The notes under the pieces are model-generated. The model was not told where the DNA came from. It searched no databases and saw only the letters and a program-made list of their open reading frames with translations. This document shows positions 42,909 through 53,669 of a DNA stretch of 64,000 nt, piece by piece. Each line of letters begins with the position of its first letter. Positions within the stretch are counted from its first letter, which is position 1. Source of the stretch: Calliopum simillimum (Eukaryota; Arthropoda; Insecta; Diptera; Lauxaniidae); assembly GCA_951812925.1 (NCBI GenBank), contig OX638368.1, positions 73,938,422 to 74,002,421 of the forward strand, read 5' to 3'. The position numbers were made by a program, and so were the translations under genes.

Positions 42909-45025
42909 AGGTACATTAAGCTAGCAGAGCGAAAATGGCAGAACTGAAAAAAAAAAAAAAAATGCCATAATTATAGGCTAATTTTGGGCCCAAACGCCGA
43001 ATTTTAGGCTCTTCATTTAAAAAAAAAAAAAATTTAGCTCTGCTGGCTTAAACTTAAGCTCTGCTAGCTTAAACTTAAGCTGGCAGAGCTATTTCAATAA
43101 AACACATACGGTACGTATATTGAACTAAAGTAAGTAGTCAATAATTATAGGCTAATTATAGGCTATTTAAATGCCCAATCGCCAAATAAAAAGCTTTCCA
43201 TTTAAAAAAAAAAAAAAGATTCTGCTAGGTTAAGTTTAAGCTAGCAGAGGGATTTCGAAAAAAAAAAAAAACATTTTGTACTAAAGAAAGTATTCAATAA
43301 CACAGGCCCACAAAAAAAGTACCATGCGCGAAAGATCAGACCACCTGAACTTTATGTTTTCGAGGTCGCTGAACCCGAATATAGTGTCAGATTAGCGAAG
43401 TTGGTTCGCTTTTTTTCAGAAATCAACAATGATGCTGAGAAATTTGAGATTTTTTTCGGCATTATTTCTGATTTGTGAAAAAACTCGAACCAACTCCGCT
43501 ATTCTGACACCATATTCGGACTCAACGACCCCGAAAACATAAAGTTCAGGTGATCAGACCACCGGAACTTTATGTTTTCGGGGTCGCTGAACCCGAATAT
43601 AGTGTCAGATTAGCGAAGTTGGTTCGCGTTTTTTCAGAAACCAACAAATCTCTAATTTTCAGCATTATTCTTGATTTCTGAAAAAACGCGAACCAACTTC
43701 GCTATTCTGCCACCATATTCGGATTCAGCGACCCCAAAACATAAAGTTCAGGTGGTCTGATCTTTCGCGCATGGTACTTTTTTTTGTGGGCCTGTGTAAT
43801 TATAGGCTAATTATAGGCTATTCAAATAACCAATCGCCAAATAAAAAGCTTTCCATTTAAAAAAAAAAAAATCTGCTAGGTTAAGCTTAAGCTAGCAGAG
43901 GGATTTCGAAAAAAAAAAACATTTTGAACTAAAGAAAGTATTCAATAATTATAGTCTAATTATAGGCCAAAAGAAAAGCTTTTCATTTAAAAAAAAATGG
44001 ATCAAATCAATTTTCTTGAAATTAGGAACTTCGATTAACAACAATTCCAGAGAAAAAAAAAAAAAACAACAACAACAAAAACTACTACCACAATAACAAA
44101 TTTACTACAACTACAACAACAGTAATTTTACATAAAAGTAGGGGTAAGTGGGCGGCCTGCGGCCGCTGCTCAGGATTTAAACCCGTCAGACATCCAACAC
44201 CGGCTTCACGGCGGGCTTCGGCCGCGGATCAGTATATAATATATCCGAAGGCCGCCGCGAAGCCGGTGTGGATGTCTGACGGGTTTAAATCCTGAGCAGC
44301 GGCCGCAGGCCGCCCACTTACCCCTACTTTTATGTAAAATTACTGTTGTTGTAGTAGTAGTAAATTTGTTGTTGTTGTAGTAGTTTTTGTTGTTGTAGTA
44401 GTTTTGTCGTTGTAGTAGTTTTTGTTGTTGTTTTTTTTTTCTCTGGAATTGTTGTAATTCGAAGTTCCTAATTTCAAGAAAATTGATTTGGTCCATTTTT
44501 TTTATTTTTTTTTAAATTAAAAGCTTTTCTTTTGGCGATTGGGCATTTAAATAGCCTATAATTATTGAATACTTTCTTTAGTTCAAAATGTTTTTTTTTT
44601 TCGAAATCCCTCTGCTAGCTTAAGCTTAGCCTAGCAGAATTTTTTTTTTTTTTTTAAATGGAAAGCTTTTTATTTGGCGATTGGTTATTTAAATAGCTTA
44701 TAATTATTGAATATTTTCTTTAGTGCAAAATGTTTTTTTTTTCGAAACCGCTCTGCTAGCTTAAACTTAACCTAGCAGAATCTTTTTTTTTTTTTAAATG
44801 GAAAGCTTTTTATTTGGCGATTGGGCACTTAAATAGCCTATAATTATTGACTACTTACTTTAGTTCAATATACGTCCCGTATGTGTTTTATCGAAATAGC
44901 TCTGCTAGCTTTTTTTAAAAAAAATGAAGAGCCTAAAATTCGGCGTTTGCGCCCAAAATTAGCCTATAATTATGGCATTTTTTTTTTCAGTTCTGCCATT
45001 TTCGCTCTGCTAGCTTAATGTACCT
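42909..45025. mobile_element. Foldback with 9-bp TSD aaaaaatcc (MULE-like), copy 1
   Basis: Ends aggtacattaagctagcaga and tctgctagcttaatgtacct are flanked by exact aaaaaatcc (42900-42908 and 45026-45034). A 9-bp duplication is characteristic of Mutator-like elements. Arms repeat the block aattataggctaatt plus gctagcagag several times in opposite orientations. The core (about 43990-44520) is itself a palindrome with CAA-repeat flanks and a GC-rich centre (ggcggcctgcggccgctgct). A CACAGG-ended foldback is nested at 43301-43796. No transposase seen; second copy at 60120-62013. Confidence 0.8.
43301..43796. mobile_element. CACAGG-ended foldback, TAA TSD (copy 2)
   Basis: Ends cacaggcccacaaaaaaagt and acttttttttgtgggcctgtg, TAA at 43298-43300 and 43797-43799. 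The host repeat (attcaataattatagg, see 43941) gives the empty site. Inside are two successive palindromes, each built on gaactttatgttttcggggt, cgctgaacccgaatatagtg and gaagttggttcgc. Non-coding, 496 bp. Confidence 0.82.
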
Positions 45026-45034
45026 AAAAAATCC

Positions 45035-45090
45035 TGGCACTGCACAGTGCGGCAAAATCCAAAAATCCCGGCCAAAAGTCGAAAGAATAA
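45035..45090. repeat. CACTG-type terminal motif, partner of 52790-52854
   Basis: ctgcacagtgcggcaaaatc followed by caaaaatcccggccaaaagt is the near complement of 52790-52854 (acttttggccaggatattt, gattttgccgcactgtgcac). It immediately follows the TSD of the 9-bp-TSD foldback. Confidence 0.5.
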
Positions 45091-45176
45091 CCGTAGAGTT
45101 TTCAAACTAGGCAGACATGGTTCTTAAATATCTTTTAGCTATGTAAGTAAATTTGGACAAAATTGACCAACGGACA

Positions 45177-45588
45177 CGCCCACTTCACATATGACATAAA
45201 ATTAATTTCGACCATAATTCTACCATTTTTATTCAGAAATTGTTTACATTTAGTATAATGAGAGTATACGACTCATAAATTAAATCCGCAATAAATAGGC
45301 GTGGTCAAAAATTAAAAACGCCCACCTCAAATATGACCTAAAATAAATTTTTATCATGATTCGTAGATTTTCCATCAGAAATTGTTTAAATTTAGTAAAA
45401 CTATAGTATACAACTAATGATATCCGCAAAAAATAGGCGTGATAAAAAATCAAATACGCACACCTCTCATATGACATAAAATGAATTTTAATCATAACTC
45501 TTTCATTTTTCATCAGAAATTATTTTAATTTAGTAAAATAATAGTATATAACCAATTTATTATGATTGCAAAAAATGGGCATGCAATC
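45177..45588 (+). repeat. Three tandem units of about 140 bp
   Basis: Units start at 45177, 45319 and 45457 (cgcccacttcacatatgaca and variants), each with tttcatcagaaattgttt, atagtatacaac and aaaataggcgtg. Unit lengths are about 142, 138 and 132. Non-coding, directly downstream of the LINE stop codon on the LINE strand, so it may be part of the LINE 3' region or an adjacent satellite. Confidence 0.65.
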
Positions 45589-46917
45589 TTAAGAATCAAA
45601 TTCTGCAAGCAAATAAAAACGGTAAGCTAAGGCCTTTAAAATATAAGAAGCAAGTCTTTCCCAGTCTACTTCGCTTTCCCCATTTAATAAAAGTATCAGC
45701 TCAGCATCGCTTAGAATTCGTTCAATATAGGACATCGACCCATAAAATGTGTCAAAGATTCAATTTCAGCGGAGTTACACAATGAACAAACCCTGTTTGT
45801 GCTTGTTGCGTATGAATATGCTTTTAGTGGCAGGACATCGCACCGTGCTTTTATAACTGCTGTCAGTTGACATAATTTTAGATTCGCTTGAAAATATTTT
45901 TTCCCTCGGCAGGTTGTAGAAATTTATAAAATCTTGTGTTGCTTTCAGGTGCCTTTTGCGCCATTTATATAAAATATTTGTTTTTTAATTCGGCTAAAAG
46001 GTAGGTGCATTTTGAATGCCATTCAGTTGCTATCGTGTTCACATCAAAACTTATATTGGATTCGGCTCCAAGTGCATTAATTTCTCTCGTCCACATTAGA
46101 TTGCGCATCAGGATCAGTTTTGAGAGCTTATTTGGTAATCTTTCTGAGTTGTATTTGAACAAAGTTTTACTTATATATTCAAGATGAAGACTTAAGGTGT
46201 AGAAGGAACTTTCTTCAGTACCCGTTTCAAGTGCTAGTGCATAATTAGGTATTGGGAGTTTAAGGACTCTTTTCAAAAAATATCTTTGCAGTTTGTTAAC
46301 TTCTTCTTGCATAATATAACCCCAAACTTGCGCTGCATAGGTCTGTATCGATCGGCAGACTGCCTGAAAGAGCTTCCATTTGGCTTCCAGAGTAACTTCT
46401 TTTTTGCACAAAAACTTTGCCAAGTTGCATTTAGACTATTCTTAGCTGCTTTGTTTCTATTTTCAACATGTTTAGTTAAAGACATTTTAGGAGTGAGAGT
46501 AACCCCCAAGTAGCGATATTCCGAAACTATCTTTACGGATTGTCCATTGTAGGTCCATTTTTCTGCTTGCGAAAGCCGTCCTCCTTTCCTGAAGACAACT
46601 ATCTCGGATTTGTTCAAGTTCACCTCCATATTCCATTTACTACAGTAAGATGCCAGCTGGTTTATCATACGCCGCAAAATTTTTGGATCATCTGCTAGAA
46701 GCACGATATCATCTGCATAGGCTAACATTTTGATGTTTATACCATCTATATTAAGACCGTGATCTAGATTTTCGTGTAAATCATTTATATATAGGATAAA
46801 CAGCAAAGGAGAAAGCAAGCACCCTTGTTTGACACCTGTATGTGTTTCAAAACTGTCCGACACTTCATGGCCCGTCCTAACACTTACAAAAAAACTTTTC
46901 GTAGAAACAGAACCCAA
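45589..46917 (-). pseudogene. Non-LTR retrotransposon (LINE) ORF2 3' half
   Basis: 5'-truncated. RT: HTGVKQGCLLSPLLFILYIN, then AYADDIVLLADD (YADD residues 67-70 of the first segment), WNMEVNLNKSEIVVFRKGG and YRYLGVTLTPKMSLTKHVE. A frameshift near 46420 leads to FQAVCRSIQTYAAQVWGY, LQRYFLKRVLKLP and LSLHLEYISKTLFKYN. A second shift near 45960 leads to RCDVLPLKAYSYATSTNRVC and the zinc motif CSLCNSAEIESLTHFMGRC (CxxC...HxxxxC), with stop at 45589. Typical of Jockey-like/I-like ORF2 C-terminal halves; the exact clade is not assigned. Confidence 0.85.
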
Positions 46918-46953
46918 TTTTATTGATTACTGACAGAATACCAGCCAAAACAT

Positions 46954-47890
46954 CCCAGTGTGCCAAACGGACTCGTTTCGGATCCGTAACGGGTTCATAT
47001 TTTCGTTCTTTTTATCCGTTACGGAATCCGTTACGTATCCGTTACTGATCCGTTTGCGGGAAGGATTCCTAAAAAAAAAACGAATCGTTTTTTCTTCTTT
47101 TATGGATCCGTTTCGAACCTGTAACGTACATCAAAAACGAATTCAAAACGGATTCGCTTTTAATAATGTAAATGCTGCTTATAAAAAAAAAAGAAAACAG
47201 GGTGAAGCGCTTATTTTTAATTAAAAAAAAAAAACAAAATAACAAAAAAAAAAAAAATTACTAGCCCGGCCGGGAGTCGAACTCAGGCTCCCGGGGTATT
47301 ACTCTTTCATACACGAGACGTTAGACAACTAGGCTATTGGCCGATATAATGTTTGCTTAACTGATGTAGAGTTATTTGATGTTGAGATTTAAAGTTTGTA
47401 TATTAAACAAATTTCTGTTGTTTTTTTATAAGTATTCTGTGTTGTTTTTCTTCCCTTCTTTTGATAAAAAATGTTATATACTCAAATTTGGAATCAAAAA
47501 CATTTTTTCAAACAGAGTTTGAAAAGTTTACAAAAAATCATACGTAATAAAATAAAAAGAAAAAAAAAACACATCAAAAATATTTTTTTTATCATAAAAA
47601 TTAAATAAAGCAAATCCGTTTTGAGTTCGTATTTGAAGTATTTACGGAATCGAAACGGATTTGCCCAGGTTCGAATCCTACAAGAGGTGGATTTTTACCC
47701 ATTATTTTTCTTCCTTATTTTTCTTTTTATTATTTTTTAATTGCTAATAGGCGCATCAAAACGGTTTTTTTCTGTAAATATACAGCATTAACATATTTAA
47801 AAGCAAATCCGTTTTGAATTCGTTTTTACATAAGTTTCGGATTCGAAACGGGCCCGCAGTGCGGAATTTAATTTTTTTTTATTCGCTATC
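46954..47890. mobile_element. CCCAGTG-ended foldback arm, inverted copy
   Basis: Starts cccagtgtgccaaacggact and is dense in ggatccgtttcgaatc/ggattcgaaac motifs. From about 47200 it is the reverse complement of the 47906-49280 units (gcccggccgggagtcgaact, gatttaaagtttgtatatta, acggaatcgaaacggatttg, gtttcggattcgaaacggg). Non-coding. Confidence 0.55.
47270..47345 (-). other. tRNA-like B-box segment in foldback arm
   Basis: On the minus strand, aatagcctagttgtctaacg followed by cctgagttcgactcccggcc resembles tRNA A- and B-box promoter sequences, and the last part folds as ccgggag...ctcccgg. A full cloverleaf with paired acceptor stem is not convincing. A second copy lies at 49380-49455. Confidence 0.35.
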
Positions 47891-47905
47891 ATAATATCAT
47901 AATAT

Positions 47906-49154
47906 CCCAATGTGCACAAAAACGGATGAGGATCCGTTTCGAATCCATTACGAGTTCATAAAGGTATAAAAAACGTAATCCGCGGTAACGGATCCATTTC
48001 GAACCCGTAACGTACATCAAAAACGAATTCAAAACGCTTTGTTTAGATAAAAAAAAAAACATTTTGAAGCGCTTATTAGCGAATAAAAAAAAATTAAATT
48101 CCGCAGTGCGGGCCCGTTTCGAATCTGAAACTTATGTAAAAACGAATTCAAAACGGATTTGCTTTTAAATATGTTAATCCTGTATATTTACAGAAAAAAA
48201 CCGTTTTGATGCGCCTATTAGCAATTAAAAAATAATAAAAAGAAAAAAAGGAAGAAAAATAAAGGGTAAAAATCCACCTCTGGTAGGATTCGAACCTGAG
48301 CAAATCCGTTTCGATTCCGTAAATTCTTCAAATACGAACTCAAAACGGATTTGCTTTATTTAATTTTTATGATAAAAAAAATATTTTTGATTTGTTTTTT
48401 TTTTTCTTTTTATTTTATTGCGTATGATTGTTTGTAAACTTTTCAAACTCTGTTTGAAAAAATGTTTTTGATTCCAAGTTTGAATATATAACATTTTTTA
48501 TCAAAAGAAGGGAAGAAAAACGACACAGCCCAATGTGCACAAAAACGGATGAGGATCCGTTTCGAATCCATTACGAGTTCATAAAGGTATAAAAAACGTA
48601 ATCCGCGGTAACGGATCCATTTCGAACCCGTAACGTACATCAAAAACGAATTCAAAACGCTTTGTTTAGATAAAAAAAAAAACATTTTGAAGCGCTTATT
48701 AGCGAATAAAAAAAAATTAAATTCCGCAGTGCGGGCCCGTTTCGAATCCGAAACTTATGTAAAAACGAATTCAAAACGGATTTGCTTTTAAATATGTTAA
48801 TCCTGTATATTTACAGAAAAAAACCGTTTTGATGCGCCTATTAGCAATTAAAAAATAATAAAAAGAAAAAAAAGGAAGAAAAATAAAGGGTAAAAATCCA
48901 CCTCTGGTAGGATTCGAACCTGAGCAAATCCGTTTCGATTCCGTAAATTCTTCAAATACGAACTCAAAACGGATTTGCTTTATTTAATTTTTATGATAAA
49001 AAAAATATTTTTGATTTGTTTTTTTTTTTTTCTTTTTATTTTATTGCGTATGATTGTTTGTAAACTTTTCAAACTCTGTTTGAAAAAATGTTTTTGATTC
49101 CAAATTTGAATATATAACATTTTTTATCAAAAGAAGGGAAGAAAAACGACACAG
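47906..49154. repeat. Head-to-tail duplication of a 623-bp foldback arm
   Basis: 47906-48528 and 48529-49154 are nearly identical. Each begins cccaatgtgcacaaaaacgg and ends gaagaaaaacgacacag; the differences I noticed are gaatctgaa/gaatccgaa and a few homopolymer lengths. Each carries tggtaggattcgaacctgag, a perfect B-box type motif in complement. The second copy runs on to 49278 with extra arm sequence. Confidence 0.8.
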
Positions 49155-49278
49155 AATACTTATAAAAAAACAACAGAAATTTGTTTAATATACAAACTTT
49201 AAATCTCAACTTCAAATAAGTCTACATCAGTTAAGTAAACATCATATCGGCCAATAGCCTAGTTGTCTAACGTCTCTT

Positions 49279-50170
49279 CCCAATGTGCACAAAAACGGAT
49301 GAGGATCCGGGTGAAGCGCTTATTTTTAATTAAAAAAAACAAAATAACAAAAAAAAAAAAAAAAAAAATTACTAGCCCGGCCGGGAGTCGAACTCAGGCT
49401 CCCGGGGTTTTACTCATACACGAGACGTTAGACAACTAGGCTATTGACCGATATGATGTTTACTTAACTGATGTAGACTTATTTGATGTTGAGATTTAAA
49501 GTTTGTATATTAAACAAATTTCTGTTGTTTTTTTATAAGTATTCTGTGTTGTTTTTCTTCCCTTCTTTTGATAAAAAATGTTATATACTCAAATTTGGAA
49601 CCAAAAACATTTTTTCAAACAGAGTTTGAAAAGTTTACAAAAAATCATACGCAATAAAATAAAAAGAAAAAAAATAACAAATGAAAAATATTTTTTTTAT
49701 CATAAAAATTAAATAAAGCAAATCCGTTTTGAGCTCGTATTTGAAGTATTTACGGAATCGAAACGGATTTGCCAAGGTTCGAATCCTACCAGAGGTGGAT
49801 TTTTACCCTTTATTTTTCTTCCTTTTTTTTCTTTTTATTATTTTTTAATTGCTAATAGGCGCATCAAAACGGTTTTTTTCTGTAAATATACAGCATTAAC
49901 ATATTTAAAAGCAAATCCGTTTTGAATTCGTTTTTACATAAGTTTCGGATTCGAAACGGGCCCGCACTGCGGAATTTAATTTTTTATTTATACGCTAATA
50001 AGCGCTTCAAAATGTTTTTCTTTTTTTATCCAAACAAAGCGTTTTGAATTCGTTTTTGATGTACGTTACAGGTTCGAAATGGATCCGTTGCCGCGGATTA
50101 CGTTTTTTATACCTTTATGAACCCGTAATGGATTCGAAACGGATCCTCATCCGTTTTTGTGCACATTGGG
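49279..50170. mobile_element. CCCAATG-ended foldback, partly deleted
   Basis: Starts cccaatgtgcacaaaaacgg and ends ccgtttttgtgcacattggg, perfect inverted termini over more than 30 bases. The left arm is almost wholly lost (after ggatccgg it jumps to gtgaagcgcttatttttaat), while the right arm is complete and inverted relative to 47906-49278. Contains a second tRNA-like segment at about 49380-49455. Non-coding. Confidence 0.7.
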
Positions 50171-50328
50171 AACTTATTACAAAATGCGGCGAAGAAAATC
50201 ACTTTTTACAAAATGCGGCGAAGAAAATCTCGCTTCATTCGCTGTGATTTTAAGTGAAAGGTTTATTTTCGTAACTCGTCGAAGTATTCACTAAATACAG
50301 AGATTTTCTTCGCCACATTTTGTAAAAA
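50171..50328. repeat. Short aaaatgcggcgaagaaaatc repeats
   Basis: aaaatgcggcgaagaaaatc occurs twice directly (about 50183 and 50210) and in complement near 50301, and again at 50417 and 50498 beyond the small MITE. This is probably a foldback or minisatellite fragment. Confidence 0.5.
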
Positions 50329-50413
50329 CCCAGTGTGCCAGACGGTTCAAATCTTCGCTTTTTTATCCGTAACGGGTAAAAAAGCGAAGATATGAACCGT
50401 CTGGCACACTGGG
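50329..50413. mobile_element. 85-bp CCCAGTG palindromic MITE
   Basis: cccagtgtgccagacggttc is mirrored by gaaccgtctggcacactggg, with the arms continuing to a short central gtaac. Flanking sequence matches the host repeat (tttgtaaaaa / aagtgatttt) with at most an AA duplication. Shares its end with 42444. Confidence 0.75.
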
Positions 50414-50703
50414 AAGTGATTTTCTTCGCCGCATTTTATTAAAAGTAATTTTCTTGTCCGCATATTACAAAAAAGATTTTTTTCGCTGAAATTTCAAAAA
50501 AAAGATTTTCTTCGCCGCAACTTTCGGTTGGAAGATTTTCTTCGTATGCACCGGCGATTTGGTAACCGCTTACAAAATCTCCCATGTAGCCTAAAATCAA
50601 AACTTTAACATTTTTAATCAAAAATTTTTTAAATTTAATAAAAGAGCATTTTCAAAGAGAATGGCCCTTGTCCAAAAATTAATACGCCCACCACTACTTC
50701 GTC

Positions 50704-51047
50704 ATGCCGAGGTCTCTTTTGCCGTATTGTAAAAACTGCATACCTATAAAAGGTTATTCATACCAATTATATCTACTCAAGAAGCACGAAATAAAGATTT
50801 TAGAAATTACAGAAAAGATCGATCAGGGGAAAATATCAAGTGAAGATATACTTCATATGATGTTGCTATCCTCGGATCCGATAATCTCCTTTTAGAAAAA
50901 ATCAAAAAAAAAAAAAAAACCGATCCAGCCTTTCTCAAAATGTTGTAAATGTTGAAAAGTCCAATCCTTGATTTAGGCAACAAAAATGATGAAGATAGTG
51001 AAGCCGAGGGGAGTGAAACTGAGAGCAGTGACTCAGATTCGACATAA
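50704..51047 (+). other. Unrecognised coding-like fragment with acidic end
   Basis: An open stretch starts MPRSLLPYCKNCIPIKGYSY with a CxxC pair and continues LKKHEIKILEITEKIDQGKI, then breaks in an A-run near 50905. A further frame ends in NDEDSEAEGSETESSDSDST and a stop at about 51047. The acidic Ser/Asp/Glu tail is a common ending of nuclear or transposon proteins, but I do not recognise the family. Its neighbour is the pogo-like element 300 bp away, with no proven link. Confidence 0.3.
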
Positions 51048-51351
51048 AATTAGTCTTCTTTCTCATGTACACCAATCAATTTTTATTAAAAAATAATTTA
51101 TTTTCAAACAATTTTTTTTTTTTTACTGGAGCAGGTATGTATTTTTAAGTGTAATTTGAGTAGTGGGCAAGAGTTGGGGGCTGCAAATTGAAGAGAAGGT
51201 AAACAATACTTCAATCTATCAAATCATGCTAAAAAATTGCTGGAACTAAGTGGAACTTTTTTGGCACTCTAGCGTTCTACGCACTAAGAGAAATTTTGGG
51301 TTTCTTAGAAATATGCCACTTTTACCGTTATTTTTTCTTTTTATGAATGTA

Positions 51352-52539
51352 GGGGAGGGGGGGGAGCTAGTGTGGACAAATTCAAATTCTCGCGCTGTTT
51401 TGAATTTTTTGTTTCTGTTTTATATTTTTCAAGTTGGTATTTGCACTCTGCATCACCAAAAAAAATTCATTTGTTGACAGCTCAGCTTTCCATGATAACG
51501 TGACCGAACGTGTTTTACGCAGCAAAAAGTAATTTTTTTGTTGTTTCGTAATTTCAGTGATACTTTTAAACTAAGTATTTTTCTGCTGTAGTATTAATAG
51601 ATAATACAACTTAAAATAGTGTTTATTTAAACCATTGAAATTATTTTTGAACAACTTTACCGTGAGATTAAAAAAAAAAAATACTTTTGTTTAAAAAGAC
51701 ATGAAGGGGCTAGTGTGGACAACTGAAATGGGGCTAGTGTGGACATGTCCGCAGCAGCTGAAATGACTCCAAAAATCGTCAGACCATTTCTAAAAGCCGT
51801 TCCAAGAAAGTACGTTACTAAAAAGAAAGAACGACAGATTCACGTATCCAAATTTACCGGATACCAGCGAAATATACCGAAATTTGATAGTGGCAAAGCT
51901 GCCACAACCACAACAACTGCCGGAAACATCACGATCAGCAAGTTATATGAAGTTTGAAGCAACATGGACAAAAATTATTTTATATTGGCCAAATTGTCAC
52001 GATCCACGGTTCTCAAGATTTCGACATTACGTTTCTAAAAAGAAAGAACGATAGGTTCACATACCCCGATATACCGGATACCAGCCAAATTAACCGAAAT
52101 GAAATAGTGGCAAAGTTGCCAAAAGCACAAAAACTGCCGGGCACATCTCGATCAGAAAGTTATATGAAGTTTGATATAAATTTCTCCAAACACAACATGG
52201 GATAGTAGTTAATTTTTTGTTTGTATTATTATTTGTATTACATCATTATTTTCTTGAATAAACATGTATCTGAACTCTTTCTTAACGTTTTTGTATGAAT
52301 TATCAAGTTTCTTATGGTGTCCACATTAGCCCCCAGTTAAATCAATGTAAGCTCTTTTTAAAATAATTTAATAAAGCATTTATGAAAATAAAAAATCATA
52401 ACTATTGATGTAATTATGAAGGCAAGAGGTATAAGTAATCGCTAAAAATTACTTTATTACAAAAATGATATATTTACATATATAATTTTGTATTGTAATT
52501 ATATAAAAATTGTCCACACTAGCCCCCCCCCCCCTCCCC
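51352..52539 (+). mobile_element. TA-flanked G-rich-end element with pogo-type remnant
   Basis: The left end ggggagggggggggagctag (tgtggac follows) and right end (complement of gtccacactagccccccccc then ctcccc) are inverted, with TA at 51350-51351 and 52540-52541. Additional ggggctagtgtggac copies lie near 51707 and 51731, and the complement gtccacattagcccccag near 52321. It contains part of a pogo-like protein (next entry). Length 1,188 bp. Confidence 0.72.
51739..52205 (+). pseudogene. pogo-type transposase C-terminal region
   Basis: First part (51760-51957): MTPKIVRPFLKAVPRKYVTK, like the linker after the DDE domain in pogo/Tigger-type proteins. Second part (about 51975-52205): FYIGQIVTIHGSQDFDITFL then KRKNDRFTYPDIPDTSQINR, EIVAKLPKAQ and a stop after KHNMG, matching the small C-terminal module (YVG.V...Y.V.FLR...F..PD..D.S......I..KLP) common in insect pogo-type proteins. 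A frameshift separates them near 51957. The DDE domain and N-terminal DNA-binding region are missing. Confidence 0.6.
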
Positions 52540-52890
52540 TAAGTTATACACCAAAATATTCAAAAAAGAACAGAGTTAAAGAGTTGTAGCCGAAATATTA
52601 TTTAAAATTGTAAACAAAACTTGTCCAGCGATTTTCACTTGGCACAACTTTAATAAAAATTTTCGATATCAAAAAATTTTCAATGTTTTGACGTTTGTAC
52701 GCTATAAAGTAAAAGTCGAAACCATATTATTTTCTCGGTTACTGATATCCTGGACAATTATTTTTCAAAATATCTAGCCAAAACTTCCCGGAATCAAAGT
52801 TTATTTTTGGACTTTTGGCCAGGATATTTAGATTTTGCCGCACTGTGCACTGGGACGAATAACATCCACTAAAAAAATGTCCAATAAAGC

Positions 52891-53112
52891 TGTATCGTAT
52901 ACACCCTGTATACGAGTTTTTCTCAGAGAATCAACAAAATGTATTTTCATATTTGTATAATGTATCAGTATTATTTGAGCTATTGTGAAGGAAACATGTG
53001 AATTTATTGTGCTTTTTGTGTGCTGAGAATAAATGTGGTTTTTTGGACAAAGTTCCTTTTTCCATAATAATTGCTGTGTTTTTATTCCGCTGACCTATCG
53101 ATGGTTTAAACA
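52891..53112 (+). repeat. 5' LTR of the non-coding element
   Basis: Begins tgtatcgtatacaccctgta and ends gatggtttaaaca. Shares about 97% with the 3' copy by eye (atcgatgg/atcgaagg, ttggac/ttgaac and one or two others). Confidence 0.85.
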
Positions 53113-53255
53113 TTGGTCATTCGAGCGGATAAATTAAAAAAAAAAATTTTCTTAATTTAAACTGGCGAAGTGCAAAATTTCTGGAAGTAAATTCCAGAAA
53201 ATTCGCTGAATATTGTGAAATTTTATTGTGCATGTATGCGTAGCGTTATTGTTAA

Positions 53256-53669
53256 CCCTTTAACTGTTTATGTCGAGTATACTCGTCGTGAAGATAAAAA
53301 AAAGTCGCATTCGTATTATTATTAAACGAATCAACTGTAATTTTTTTTTCCTGAAAAAGGGCAAATAAAGATCTTTTAAAAAGTGTACATTCTAGAATAT
53401 TCGTTAGTCTGGCAACCTTATTTATTTTAATTCACAATAGCTGAAATAACAAATTCTGGGGAAGTACCGTTACAAAACGATTTTATGTGATATTTTTTTA
53501 ACAATGAAATAAATTTTGTTTGTTAACATCGAATAAAAATATATATTTTTTAAAAAACCAACACGCAACTTTTGATCATAATTGCCATAATTTTATAGGC
53601 AGAAACATTTTACTCTGTTTATGTCGAGTATACTCGACTTCGATGGAAAATAATTAAACAGTTAAAGGG
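53256..53669. mobile_element. piggyBac-type MITE, TTAA TSD
   Basis: Ends ccctttaactgttta and taaacagttaaaggg are flanked by TTAA (53252-53255 and 53670-53673); a CCC start and TTAA target are hallmarks of piggyBac. Both sides hold the palindrome gtcgagtatactcg (53274 and 53624). Non-coding, 414 bp. Confidence 0.88.

Noticed and set aside
44206..44496. Minus-strand frame including RGKWAACGRCSGFKPV
   Set aside because: It lies in the palindromic GC-rich core of the 9-bp-TSD foldback, and the Thr/Asn/Gln part comes from CAA/GTT repeats; no family motif.
47270..47345. Functional tRNA gene on the minus strand
   Set aside because: B-box is good, but acceptor and D stems do not close and the segment is repeated inside foldback arms; kept only as tRNA-like.
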